Source: Streptomyces sp. f51 | Lineage (GTDB): Bacteria; Actinomycetota; Actinomycetes; Streptomycetales; Streptomycetaceae | NCBI RefSeq assembly: GCF_037940415.1 | Contig: NZ_CP149798.1 | Coordinates: 7,349,001-7,413,000 of the forward strand | Length of the DNA stretch: 64,000 bases | Direction: 5' to 3' | Made by a program: the position numbers and the translations under genes | Notes under the pieces: model-generated | Database searches by the model: none | What the model saw: only the letters and a program-made list of their open reading frames with translations | What the model was told of the DNA's origin: nothing | In this document: positions 16,125 through 22,376 of the stretch, piece by piece | Layout of the letters: each line of letters begins with the position of its first letter | Numbering within the stretch: position 1 is the stretch's first letter

Positions 16125-16148
16125 GTAACTTACCGGTCGGTCACTTTG
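16125..16148. promoter_or_regulatory. Candidate TetR operator between FAD oxidase and TetR genes
   Basis: GTAACTTACCGGTCGGTCAC (around 16125-16144) contains TTACCG/CGGTCA-type half sites common in operators of TetR proteins that control acyl or lipid oxidases. It sits in the 85-bp divergent intergenic region, so one protein could repress both genes. Confidence 0.45.
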
Positions 16149-16163
16149 GCATAGGGTGGGGAC

Positions 16164-16811
16164 ATGAGCAAGCAGGCGAGGGCCACGCAGGGCGTGGGCA
16201 CCAAGGGGATGCCCCGCAGGGACCGGGAGCGGCTGATCCTGGAGGCGGCCGCCGAGGAGTTCGGCGCGAAGGGCTACGCGCGCGGGTCGACCGCGCAGGT
16301 GGCGGCACGGGCCGGCATCACCAAACCCATGATCTACGAGTACTTCGGGTCCAAGGACAGCCTCTATCTGACCTGCCTCGACCAGGCCGGCACCCGCCTG
16401 GTCGAGGCCGTCGCGTCCGCCCAGCAGGGCCCCTCGGACCTCTCGCGCGCCGTGCGCACCCTGGAGGCGGTCTTCCGCGCTCTCGAATCCCGCCGGCACG
16501 ACTGGGAACTCGTCTACGACGGGACGCTTCCCGCCGAGGGCCCGCTGCCCGCGGCCGCGGCCGGGTACCGGAGGGAACTCAACCGGATGGGCGCGGTGGG
16601 CGTGGCCGAGTTCCTGAACGCCTCCACGGCCGTCGAGCCTCTCGACGCCGACCTCGTCACCCATCTCTGGTACGGGACCGTGAGCGCCGCCGTGGCCTGG
16701 TGGCGGCACCACCCCGAGCAGACGGCCGACGACATGGCCGCGCGCTTCGAACGGATCGTCGCGGTGCTCTGCCCAGACCTGTGGGCGACGCCTTCGCCCC
16801 CCGCAAGCTGA
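16164..16811 (+). CDS. TetR-family transcriptional regulator
   Basis: 215 aa. An N-terminal tail of about 15 residues is followed by the TetR helix-turn-helix (RERLILEAAAEEFGAKGY, then GSTAQVAARAGITKPMIYEYFGSKDSLY, about 20-65). The C-terminal domain (LVTHLWYGTVSAAVAWWRHHPEQTADDMAARFERIVAVL) has the TetR_C form seen in regulators of lipid or FAD-oxidase genes. It is divergent from the alkylglycerone-phosphate-synthase-like gene, the most likely target. ATG 16164 follows GGGTGGGG. The stop is 47 nt from the stop of the MFS gene on the other strand. Confidence 0.9.
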   Translation: MSKQARATQGVGTKGMPRRDRERLILEAAAEEFGAKGYARGSTAQVAARAGITKPMIYEYFGSKDSLYLTCLDQAGTRLVEAVASAQQGPSDLSRAVRTLEAVFRALESRRHDWELVYDGTLPAEGPLPAAAAGYRRELNRMGAVGVAEFLNASTAVEPLDADLVTHLWYGTVSAAVAWWRHHPEQTADDMAARFERIVAVLCPDLWATPSPPAS

Positions 16812-16857
16812 CGCAACACCCCTTCAAGGGGACCCGCTTCAGGTGGACCGGAGGTCC

Positions 16858-18117
16858 TCAGACGCGCTCCGCCGCCGCCTCCGCCTCCGCCCCCGAGACG
16901 GACACCGCGGCCCGTCGGGGGAGGAGCAGCGGTGTCGCCAGCAGGATCACACCGGCCAGGGCGATCGCGGTGCGCGGTCCGAGCAGGGCGCCGAGCACGC
17001 CCCACAGCGCGGTCAGCAGCGCGGTCGAGGCCTTGGTCGTCACCGCCCAGGCGGTCAGCGTGCGCGTGACCCGGTCGTTCCGGGTGCGTTCGAGACGGCA
17101 GGTGGAGGAGACGGGGTTGAACACCCCGCAGCAGAAGATGAGCCCGAGCTCGACCCCCATGACCAGCAGCAGCCCTCCGGTGCCCGGTCCGATGAAGGCC
17201 AGGCCGATCGGCCACAGTGCGCGCAGGGCCCCGGAGGCGACCATGACCCGGTGCTGTCCGAACCGGGTGACCAGGGGCCGGGCCAGCCGGGAGCCGAGCA
17301 GACCGCCGATCGAGGGCGCGGCGAACGCGAGACCGTACTGCCACGGTGAGAAACCGAGCCCGCCGAGCATGAGGACGGCCAGCAACGGCTGGGTGGCCAT
17401 CACCAGGGCGTTGAACACGGCGGTGTTGAGGAACAGCGGACGCAGGGTGGGGTCGGCGAGGATGTACCGCCAGCCGTCGAGCAGTTCGGGGGCCCGCATG
17501 CGCCCGGCCGGCCGGCGTTCGGGCCGCGGCTCGCGCCCGCCCGACGCGCGGACGCCCAGGGCGGAGAGCAGATAGCTGACCCCGTCGGCCACCACCGTCA
17601 CCACCGGACCCAGGAGCCCGATCGCCGCGCCGCCCAGCGGCGGCCCGATGATCGTGGTCGTCCAGGCCGTCGACTCGAACCGGGCCCCGGCGACGAGCAG
17701 GTCCCCGGCCGGCACCAGCGTCTTCAGATACGCGCCGGAAGCGGCACGGAAGGTGATGTCGGCCGCCGCGACGACGACGGACACCAGCAGGAGCTGGACG
17801 AAGGTGAGGACGCCGAGCGCGAAGGCGACGGGGACCGTGGACAGTGCCGCGAACCGCACCAGGTCCATCGCGATCAGCACCGGCCGCTTGCGGCGGAACT
17901 CCACCCACGGTCCGAGCGGCACCGCCACCGCCGCGCCCACCGCGGCCGCCACCGAGGCGAGCGCGGCGACCTCGGCCGGTCCGGCGTGCAGGACGCGAAT
18001 CGCGATCAGCTCGAACGAGCCGAACGCGAGCCATGTGCCGAGCGCGCTGGCACCGTAGGCGCCCCAGAGCCACCCGAACCGCCGCCCCAGCCGGTGCCCG
18101 CTCCTCATGCCCGACAC
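16858..18117 (-). CDS. MFS transporter, EntS-like exporter family
   Basis: Membrane protein of 419 aa with about 12 hydrophobic segments, in two halves separated by a basic loop (GREPRPERRPAGRMRAPELLDGW, about 195-217). The pattern WVEFRRKRPVLIAMDL near residue 70 is the loop 2-3 motif of MFS exporters of the enterobactin-exporter/DHA3 type. No substrate is indicated; drug or metabolite export is the family norm. GTG/ATG alternatives near 18108-18117 differ by three residues. It is divergent from the LysR gene and faces the TetR gene tail to tail. Confidence 0.85.
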   Translation of the reverse strand: MSGMRSGHRLGRRFGWLWGAYGASALGTWLAFGSFELIAIRVLHAGPAEVAALASVAAAVGAAVAVPLGPWVEFRRKRPVLIAMDLVRFAALSTVPVAFALGVLTFVQLLLVSVVVAAADITFRAASGAYLKTLVPAGDLLVAGARFESTAWTTTIIGPPLGGAAIGLLGPVVTVVADGVSYLLSALGVRASGGREPRPERRPAGRMRAPELLDGWRYILADPTLRPLFLNTAVFNALVMATQPLLAVLMLGGLGFSPWQYGLAFAAPSIGGLLGSRLARPLVTRFGQHRVMVASGALRALWPIGLAFIGPGTGGLLLVMGVELGLIFCCGVFNPVSSTCRLERTRNDRVTRTLTAWAVTTKASTALLTALWGVLGALLGPRTAIALAGVILLATPLLLPRRAAVSVSGAEAEAAAERV

Positions 18118-18227
18118 GCGTCGCCCCTCACCCGTAGCGCACCCCTCACCCGTACCGCCGATCCGTGTCCGAGGACATCAAAGCGAGCACGGTGACCGGG
18201 GATCAAACAACCGCGGGACCACAGGGC

Positions 18228-18242
18228 ACAACCATCGGTTGT
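18228..18242. promoter_or_regulatory. Palindrome upstream of LysR gene
   Basis: ACAACC-atc-GGTTGT, 6-bp perfect arms, lies 17 bp before the LysR start and next to a possible -10 (TAGGGT, about 18249). A second half-like AACAACC lies at about 18206. This fits autoregulation and control of the divergent MFS gene by the LysR protein. Confidence 0.45.
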
Positions 18243-18259
18243 GGAGCTAGGGTGGGCGG

Positions 18260-19225
18260 GTGGACCTCGACACCGTCAGGACCTTCGTCGCCGTCGCCGA
18301 CACCGGGCGGTTCCAGGAGGCCGCCGCCGAGCTGTCGGTCACCCAGCAGGCCGTCTCCAAGCGCATCGCCGCGCTGGAACGCGCCCTGGGGGTAAGGCTG
18401 TTCACTCGCACCCCGCGAGGCGCCGAGCTCACCATCGACGGTCAGGCGTTCCTGCCCCACGCGCGTGAGCTGCTGCGGGTGTCCGAGCGGGCCGTCGCGT
18501 CCGTCCGCACCGGCCGCCGGCCGCTGCGCGTCGACATCATCGCCTCGCGCGGCGCGGCCTCGGGTCTCATGCGCGGCTTCCACCGCACGCACCCCGAGGT
18601 GGACCTCGACGTGGTGATGCTGTTCGCCATCGAGAAGGCCGTCGCCGCCGTCCGCTCCGGCGAGATCGACGCGTCCTTCCGCGCGGTCGCCGCACCGGGC
18701 AGACCGCTTCCCGAGGACATCGAGTCCGTACGGGTGCTCGACGAGCCGCTCCACCTGCTCACCGGTCCGGCCCACGCGCTGGCGGGAGCCCGCTCCGTGA
18801 CGGTCGCCGAGCTCGTCGGCCACCGGATCTGGATGCCGGGCATCGTCCCCGGCACCGAGTGGGCCGCCTACTACGACGACCTCGTCGCCGCGTTCGGTCT
18901 CACCATCGAGGCGACCGGCCCCAACTTCGGCTCCGACGCGCTGCTGGACACCGTCGCCGACACACCGGCGCTGGCCACCTTCATGGGGGAGCGGACCCTT
19001 CCCCGGCTGCCGAGGGACGGCGGCGCCCCCGGCGTCGGACCGGCCGGCCTCGGTCTGCGCCTGATCCCGGTGACCGGCCCGACACCCGTCTACCCGCATG
19101 CGCTGCTGTGGCACCGCGACAACCCCCACCCGGCGCTGGCCACCCTGCGCGCCCACCTCGCCACCGCGGCGGCCGGCCCCGACACGGCCGGGACCTGGGT
19201 CCCGGACTGGGTGATCCCGCGCTGA
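18260..19225 (+). CDS. LysR-family transcriptional regulator
   Basis: 321 aa, GTG start. The N-terminal winged helix-turn-helix is clear: MDLDTVRTFVAVADTGRFQEAAAELSVTQQAVSKRIAALERALGVRLFTRTPRGAELT (residues 1-58), followed by the linker helix and a periplasmic-binding-like effector domain from about residue 88 (RPLRVDIIASRGAASGLMRGF). Closest in style to LysR proteins adjacent to MFS exporters, so it may activate the divergent exporter gene at 16858-18117. The region 250-270 holds a Gly/Pro-rich insertion (DGGAPGVGPAGLG) not typical of the fold. The effector is unknown. Confidence 0.9.
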   Translation: MDLDTVRTFVAVADTGRFQEAAAELSVTQQAVSKRIAALERALGVRLFTRTPRGAELTIDGQAFLPHARELLRVSERAVASVRTGRRPLRVDIIASRGAASGLMRGFHRTHPEVDLDVVMLFAIEKAVAAVRSGEIDASFRAVAAPGRPLPEDIESVRVLDEPLHLLTGPAHALAGARSVTVAELVGHRIWMPGIVPGTEWAAYYDDLVAAFGLTIEATGPNFGSDALLDTVADTPALATFMGERTLPRLPRDGGAPGVGPAGLGLRLIPVTGPTPVYPHALLWHRDNPHPALATLRAHLATAAAGPDTAGTWVPDWVIPR

Positions 19226-19244
19226 GTCACGCCTCCGCGGCACG

Positions 19245-20114
19245 TCAGGGCGCGGGGGGCCCGTCGGCCGAGGCGCGCAGGAGCTGGTCGAGCGAGGTCG
19301 CCCGGTGCCCCGTGAGGTCCTCGACGGCGGTGGTCACGGCGGCGAGCGATCCGTCGGCGATCGCCGCGTAGGTGGACACCCAGGCGTCGAGCTGCCAGTC
19401 GGGCGCCCCGTATTCCGCGCGCGAGGCATAGGCCTCCTCGGTCGTCTCCGGGACGTAGGAGACCGGCCGGCCGCCGACGGCGGTGAGGGTACGGGCCACT
19501 TCGGTCAGCGTGAGCGATTCCGGTCCCGTGAGCTCGTACGTACGGCCGGTGTGCGGAGCCGGATCGCGCAGCACCGCCACCGTGGCGTCGGCGATGTCGT
19601 CCTGGGCGACGACGGCCGCGCTGCCGCTACCGGCCGGGCCGCGGATGACACCGTCGGCGCCGACGAGGGCGGGCATGAAGTCGGCGTACAGGTTGTCGCG
19701 CAGGAAGGTGCAGGGGATTCCGCTCGCGCGGATGTGCTGCTCGGTGTGCCAGTGGTCCCGGGCCAGGGTGAAGGTCGCGTCGGGTGCGGCCCCGTAGAAG
19801 GAGATGTAGACCAGGTGCGCGACACCCGCCTGGGCGGCGGCGTCGACGAAGGTGCGGTGGTCACGGAGCCGGTCGGGGGACTCCGAGGCCGAGACCATCA
19901 GCACGCGGTCGGTGGCGCGCAGGGCGCGGACGAGGGCTTCCCGGTCGTCGTAGGCGCCGGGGACGGCGATCGCGCCGGGCAGCCGGGGCGCACGGGACGG
20001 GGTGCGGGCCAGGAGGGTCTGGGCGAGGCCGGCCGCGGCCAGCCTGCGGGCGACCCGCCCGCCCAGACGGCCGGTGGCTCCGGTGATCGCGTAGGTGGCG
20101 TCGGTGGGGGCCAA
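19245..20114 (-). CDS. NmrA/QOR2-type NAD(P)-binding protein
   Basis: 289-aa atypical SDR. The Rossmann motif ITGATGRLGGRVARRL (about 9-24) is of the NmrA/quinone oxidoreductase-2 kind (GxxGxxG). HTFVDAAAQAGVAHLVYISFYGA follows, where S/Y positions are present but the SDR YxxxK is missing, as in this group. The C-terminal half contains ELTGPESLTLTEVARTLTAVGGRPVSYVPET, the substrate-domain signature. Likely a NAD(P)H-binding quinone reductase or a sensor of redox state. It follows the DUF1398 gene by 43 nt on the same strand and may be co-transcribed. Confidence 0.88.
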   Translation of the reverse strand: MAPTDATYAITGATGRLGGRVARRLAAAGLAQTLLARTPSRAPRLPGAIAVPGAYDDREALVRALRATDRVLMVSASESPDRLRDHRTFVDAAAQAGVAHLVYISFYGAAPDATFTLARDHWHTEQHIRASGIPCTFLRDNLYADFMPALVGADGVIRGPAGSGSAAVVAQDDIADATVAVLRDPAPHTGRTYELTGPESLTLTEVARTLTAVGGRPVSYVPETTEEAYASRAEYGAPDWQLDAWVSTYAAIADGSLAAVTTAVEDLTGHRATSLDQLLRASADGPPAP

Positions 20115-20157
20115 GGTTCTCCTTCTTGAGCGGACACCGGGGTGGTTTCACCAGACG

Positions 20158-20571
20158 CTACAGCTGGACCGCCTCGTACGACTCGACGTAGGAGTCGCCG
20201 TCGGCGCCGAAATAGGTGCAGGTGCGGGCCGTCAGGTCGACGTCGTACCGGACGACTCCCGCCGCCCAGCAGCCCTGGACGAACTCGGGGAACGTCGTCC
20301 GGCCCGCCTGGTCCGCGCGCAGCGCCGCGACCAGCGCCTCGGGGTCGAAGCGCGGGACCTCGGTCATGCCGCTGATCAGCGTCTCGCCCTGGACGGCCAC
20401 CGGCCCGGCGGCGGTGAGGTAGAGCATCGCGTTGGACGGCACGGCCATCAGGCAGTGGGTGACGCCGGCCTGGCGCAGTGCCTCGGCGAGGTAGGGGAAA
20501 CCGCCGGCCTGGGGGCGGACGGCCTCGGCGCGGGCCAGTGCGGCCCGCAGATTGTCGATCGCGTGGGTCAT
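20158..20571 (-). CDS. DUF1398 family protein
   Basis: 137 aa. The C-terminal pattern FPEFVQGCWAAGVVRYDVDLTARTCTYFGADGDSYVESYEA is the DUF1398 signature, and the N-terminal HAIDNLRAALARAEAVRPQAGGFPYLAEALRQAGVTHC is consistent with it. Function unknown in all members I know of. ATG 20571 is preferred because GGAGAG precedes it; ATG 20592 is also in frame. Divergent from the MarR gene across a 105-bp region with TGACAAC repeats, which makes this the likely MarR target, with the NmrA-type reductase as second gene of the unit. Confidence 0.8.
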   Translation of the reverse strand: MTHAIDNLRAALARAEAVRPQAGGFPYLAEALRQAGVTHCLMAVPSNAMLYLTAAGPVAVQGETLISGMTEVPRFDPEALVAALRADQAGRTTFPEFVQGCWAAGVVRYDVDLTARTCTYFGADGDSYVESYEAVQL

Positions 20572-20629
20572 GGGGGCTCTCTCCAGGGTCATGGTGCGGA
20601 GGCGCCGCGGAGCGGACACCGCGTAGTAC

Positions 20630-20666
20630 GATGACAACAAATCTACAGACTGACAACATGCTGTCA
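20630..20666. promoter_or_regulatory. TGACAAC repeats and MarR-type dyad
   Basis: TGACAAC occurs at about 20632 and 20651 in the same orientation, and TGACA-acatgc-TGTCA (20651-20666) is a perfect 5-bp dyad. It fills the divergent MarR/DUF1398 intergenic region, consistent with binding by the MarR protein. Confidence 0.5.
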
Positions 20667-20676
20667 AAGCGGAGAG

Positions 20677-21129
20677 GTGGCCGGCGTGCCCCGAGTGCCG
20701 GACGAGATGGCCCTGCTGGTCGCCGACGTCTACGAGGCGGCCGGTGTGCTGCGCAGGTCGGGGGAGACGATCGCGGCGGCCGAGGGGCAGACACAGGCGC
20801 GCTGGCAGGTCCTCAGCGTCGTTTCCGACGAGCCGCTGTCCGTGGCCCGGGCCGCCCGTCGCCTCGGCGTCACCCGGCAGGGGGTCCAGCGCATCGCCAA
20901 CGACCTGGCCCGCGACGGACTGGCCGACTTCCGGCCCAACCCCGATCACCGGAGTTCGCCGCTCCTCGGTCTCACTCCCCAGGGGGCTCGTGTGCTGGAA
21001 GGGATCACGGACCGCGCCGCGGTGGCCCACCGGCTGCTCGCGGCCGGGATCGAGCCCGCCGAGATCGCCGCCGCCCGGGATGTGCTGCGCCGCGTGATCG
21101 AGCAAGTGGGGCAGCAGCAGGGAGAGTAG
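20677..21129 (+). CDS. MarR-family transcriptional regulator
   Basis: 150 aa from GTG 20677 (GTG 20686 is an alternative). Winged-helix region RWQVLSVVSDEPLSVARAARRLGVTRQGVQRIANDLARDGLADFRPNPDHRSSPLLGLTPQGARVL (about 43-108) has the MarR recognition helix and wing. The flanking helices form the dimerisation domain. Likely represses the divergent DUF1398/NmrA pair through the TGACAAC dyad. No Cys suitable for redox sensing is present, so control by a small ligand is more likely; this is inference. Confidence 0.88.
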   Translation: MAGVPRVPDEMALLVADVYEAAGVLRRSGETIAAAEGQTQARWQVLSVVSDEPLSVARAARRLGVTRQGVQRIANDLARDGLADFRPNPDHRSSPLLGLTPQGARVLEGITDRAAVAHRLLAAGIEPAEIAAARDVLRRVIEQVGQQQGE

Positions 21130-21174
21130 AGGCCGTCCGGGCCGTCGAGGTCCGGGCGACGGCTGTCCTGCGCG

Positions 21175-21705
21175 TCACGTCTCCGGTGTCGTCAGCCATC
21201 GGCCCGGGTGGCCGGGCGGCAGCTGGAGATCCTCGCGCACGGCGGAGTAGTAGCCCTCGCGGCCTCTGCGCTGGCGTTCCAGAAGCGCCTGCCAGGCTTG
21301 GGGATCACGGGTGCCCGCGCGCTGGAAGCGTTCCATCTCCATCACCACGGTCACCCATGTCCGGGCCCGGTCCACCACTTCGCGGCTGCCCAGCATGATC
21401 AGGGCCTCGCCCGCGGGATCGCGGTCGTCGGTGGCCCGGGCCAGCAGCGGCTCGGCCTCGTCCAGGGCCAAGGGGTGCGGGTGCGGGTCGTTGCCCAGGT
21501 GGGCCGCGACACGGTAGGTGAGCGTCACCGACTTCTTCAGCGACCGGGCGTACTCGGAGTACACGGCGAGGCGCCGCTCGTCCCAGCGGTCCGCGCGATC
21601 CCGTTCGAAGCGCTGGCGATCGCTGCGGACGAGGGCCAGATACGAACCCAGGGCGCCGATCACGACGCCTGCGAGTGCCGGGAGTTGCTGAAGAAAGGCG
21701 GACAT
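21175..21705 (-). CDS. Membrane-anchored hypothetical protein (one N-terminal TM), sister A
   Basis: 176 aa from ATG 21705. Residues 8-26 (LPALAGVVIGALGSYLALV) form a membrane anchor, then RSDRQRFERDRADRWDERRLAVYSEYARSLKKSVTLTYRV is a charged helix, followed by helices and a polar C-terminus. The same plan (TM, charged helix with R-R/L-x-VY-x-x-Y, helical body) is found in the gene at 21829-22350, so the two are probably paralogues, transcribed divergently. Such proteins are common in actinobacteria and unassigned. The body after residue 30 should be cytoplasmic. Confidence 0.65.
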   Translation of the reverse strand: MSAFLQQLPALAGVVIGALGSYLALVRSDRQRFERDRADRWDERRLAVYSEYARSLKKSVTLTYRVAAHLGNDPHPHPLALDEAEPLLARATDDRDPAGEALIMLGSREVVDRARTWVTVVMEMERFQRAGTRDPQAWQALLERQRRGREGYYSAVREDLQLPPGHPGRWLTTPET

Positions 21706-21828
21706 GTGCGCACCGTACCGGCCCAGTTGGAGGAACGGACGGCGGCCGGTGATCTTCCGCCAGGCCGAACACCCCTGCCACCGCCAGGATCTGGTGCCGC
21801 CGGTACGGGATGGCCCAAGCTGGCCCCC

Positions 21829-22350
21829 ATGGATTGGTTGCCACTGCTCTCCACGCTGGCCGGGGCCGCCATCGGCGTCGGCTCCACCGTCGTCGCCGAC
21901 CGGAACCGGTGGAAGCGTGAGGACGCCAAGGACGGGCGCCGGCTGAGGCTCGACGTCTACACGCAGTACACGACCACCGTAAAGGTCCTCGGTGAGACCC
22001 TGCGGGCCCTGGCCGAGCGCGGGCACCCCTCCGACGAGGAGCGGGGGCTCGCGCTGCGTGAGGCCTTCCGGGATTCCGGCATCGGTGTCGCCTCGGAACG
22101 CATGTGGCTCATCGCGCCCCAACCCGTCGTGAAGGCCTGCGACGGCGTGTTCCACTGCCTGCGCCGCATCTGTGAGGGATACGCCGACGGCACCGTGGTC
22201 AGCAGCCCGGAGGACCGCGCGCGCTGGGAGGCCCGTGGCGTGGCGGCCGCCAGGATGCGCAGGCTCATGCGCGAGGACCTGGGCGTCGGCCCCCTCACCG
22301 AACGCCACAGCCCGCTTCTCGACGACCGCGGCGACCCGGCCGTGCCCTGA
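21829..22350 (+). CDS. Membrane-anchored hypothetical protein (one N-terminal TM), sister B
   Basis: 173 aa: MDWLPLLSTLAGAAIGVGSTVVADRNRWKREDAKDGRRLRLDVYTQYTTTVKVLGETLRALA. TM at about 5-23, then a charged helix with RLRLDVYTQY, matching RRLAVYSEY in the neighbour. Later ERMWLIAPQPVVKACDGVFHCLRRI and EDRARWEARGVAAARMRRLMREDLGVG parallel the REDLQLPPGHPG-like tail of sister A. The pairing suggests a duplicated, divergent gene unit. No enzymatic motif. The gene ends 27 nt before the rifampin phosphotransferase gene, tail to tail. Confidence 0.65.
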   Translation: MDWLPLLSTLAGAAIGVGSTVVADRNRWKREDAKDGRRLRLDVYTQYTTTVKVLGETLRALAERGHPSDEERGLALREAFRDSGIGVASERMWLIAPQPVVKACDGVFHCLRRICEGYADGTVVSSPEDRARWEARGVAAARMRRLMREDLGVGPLTERHSPLLDDRGDPAVP

Positions 22351-22364
22351 CCGCGTCGGTCAGG
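22346..22364. terminator. Bidirectional terminator
   Basis: CCTGACCG (22346-22353) and CGGTCAGG (22357-22364) with a 3-nt loop separate the gene ending at 22350 from the rifampin phosphotransferase gene. A 17-bp direct repeat (GTCGGTCAGGACAGGAT, twice within about 22354-22388) overlaps it and the end of the phosphotransferase gene. Confidence 0.6.
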
Positions 22365-22376
22365 ACAGGATGTCGG

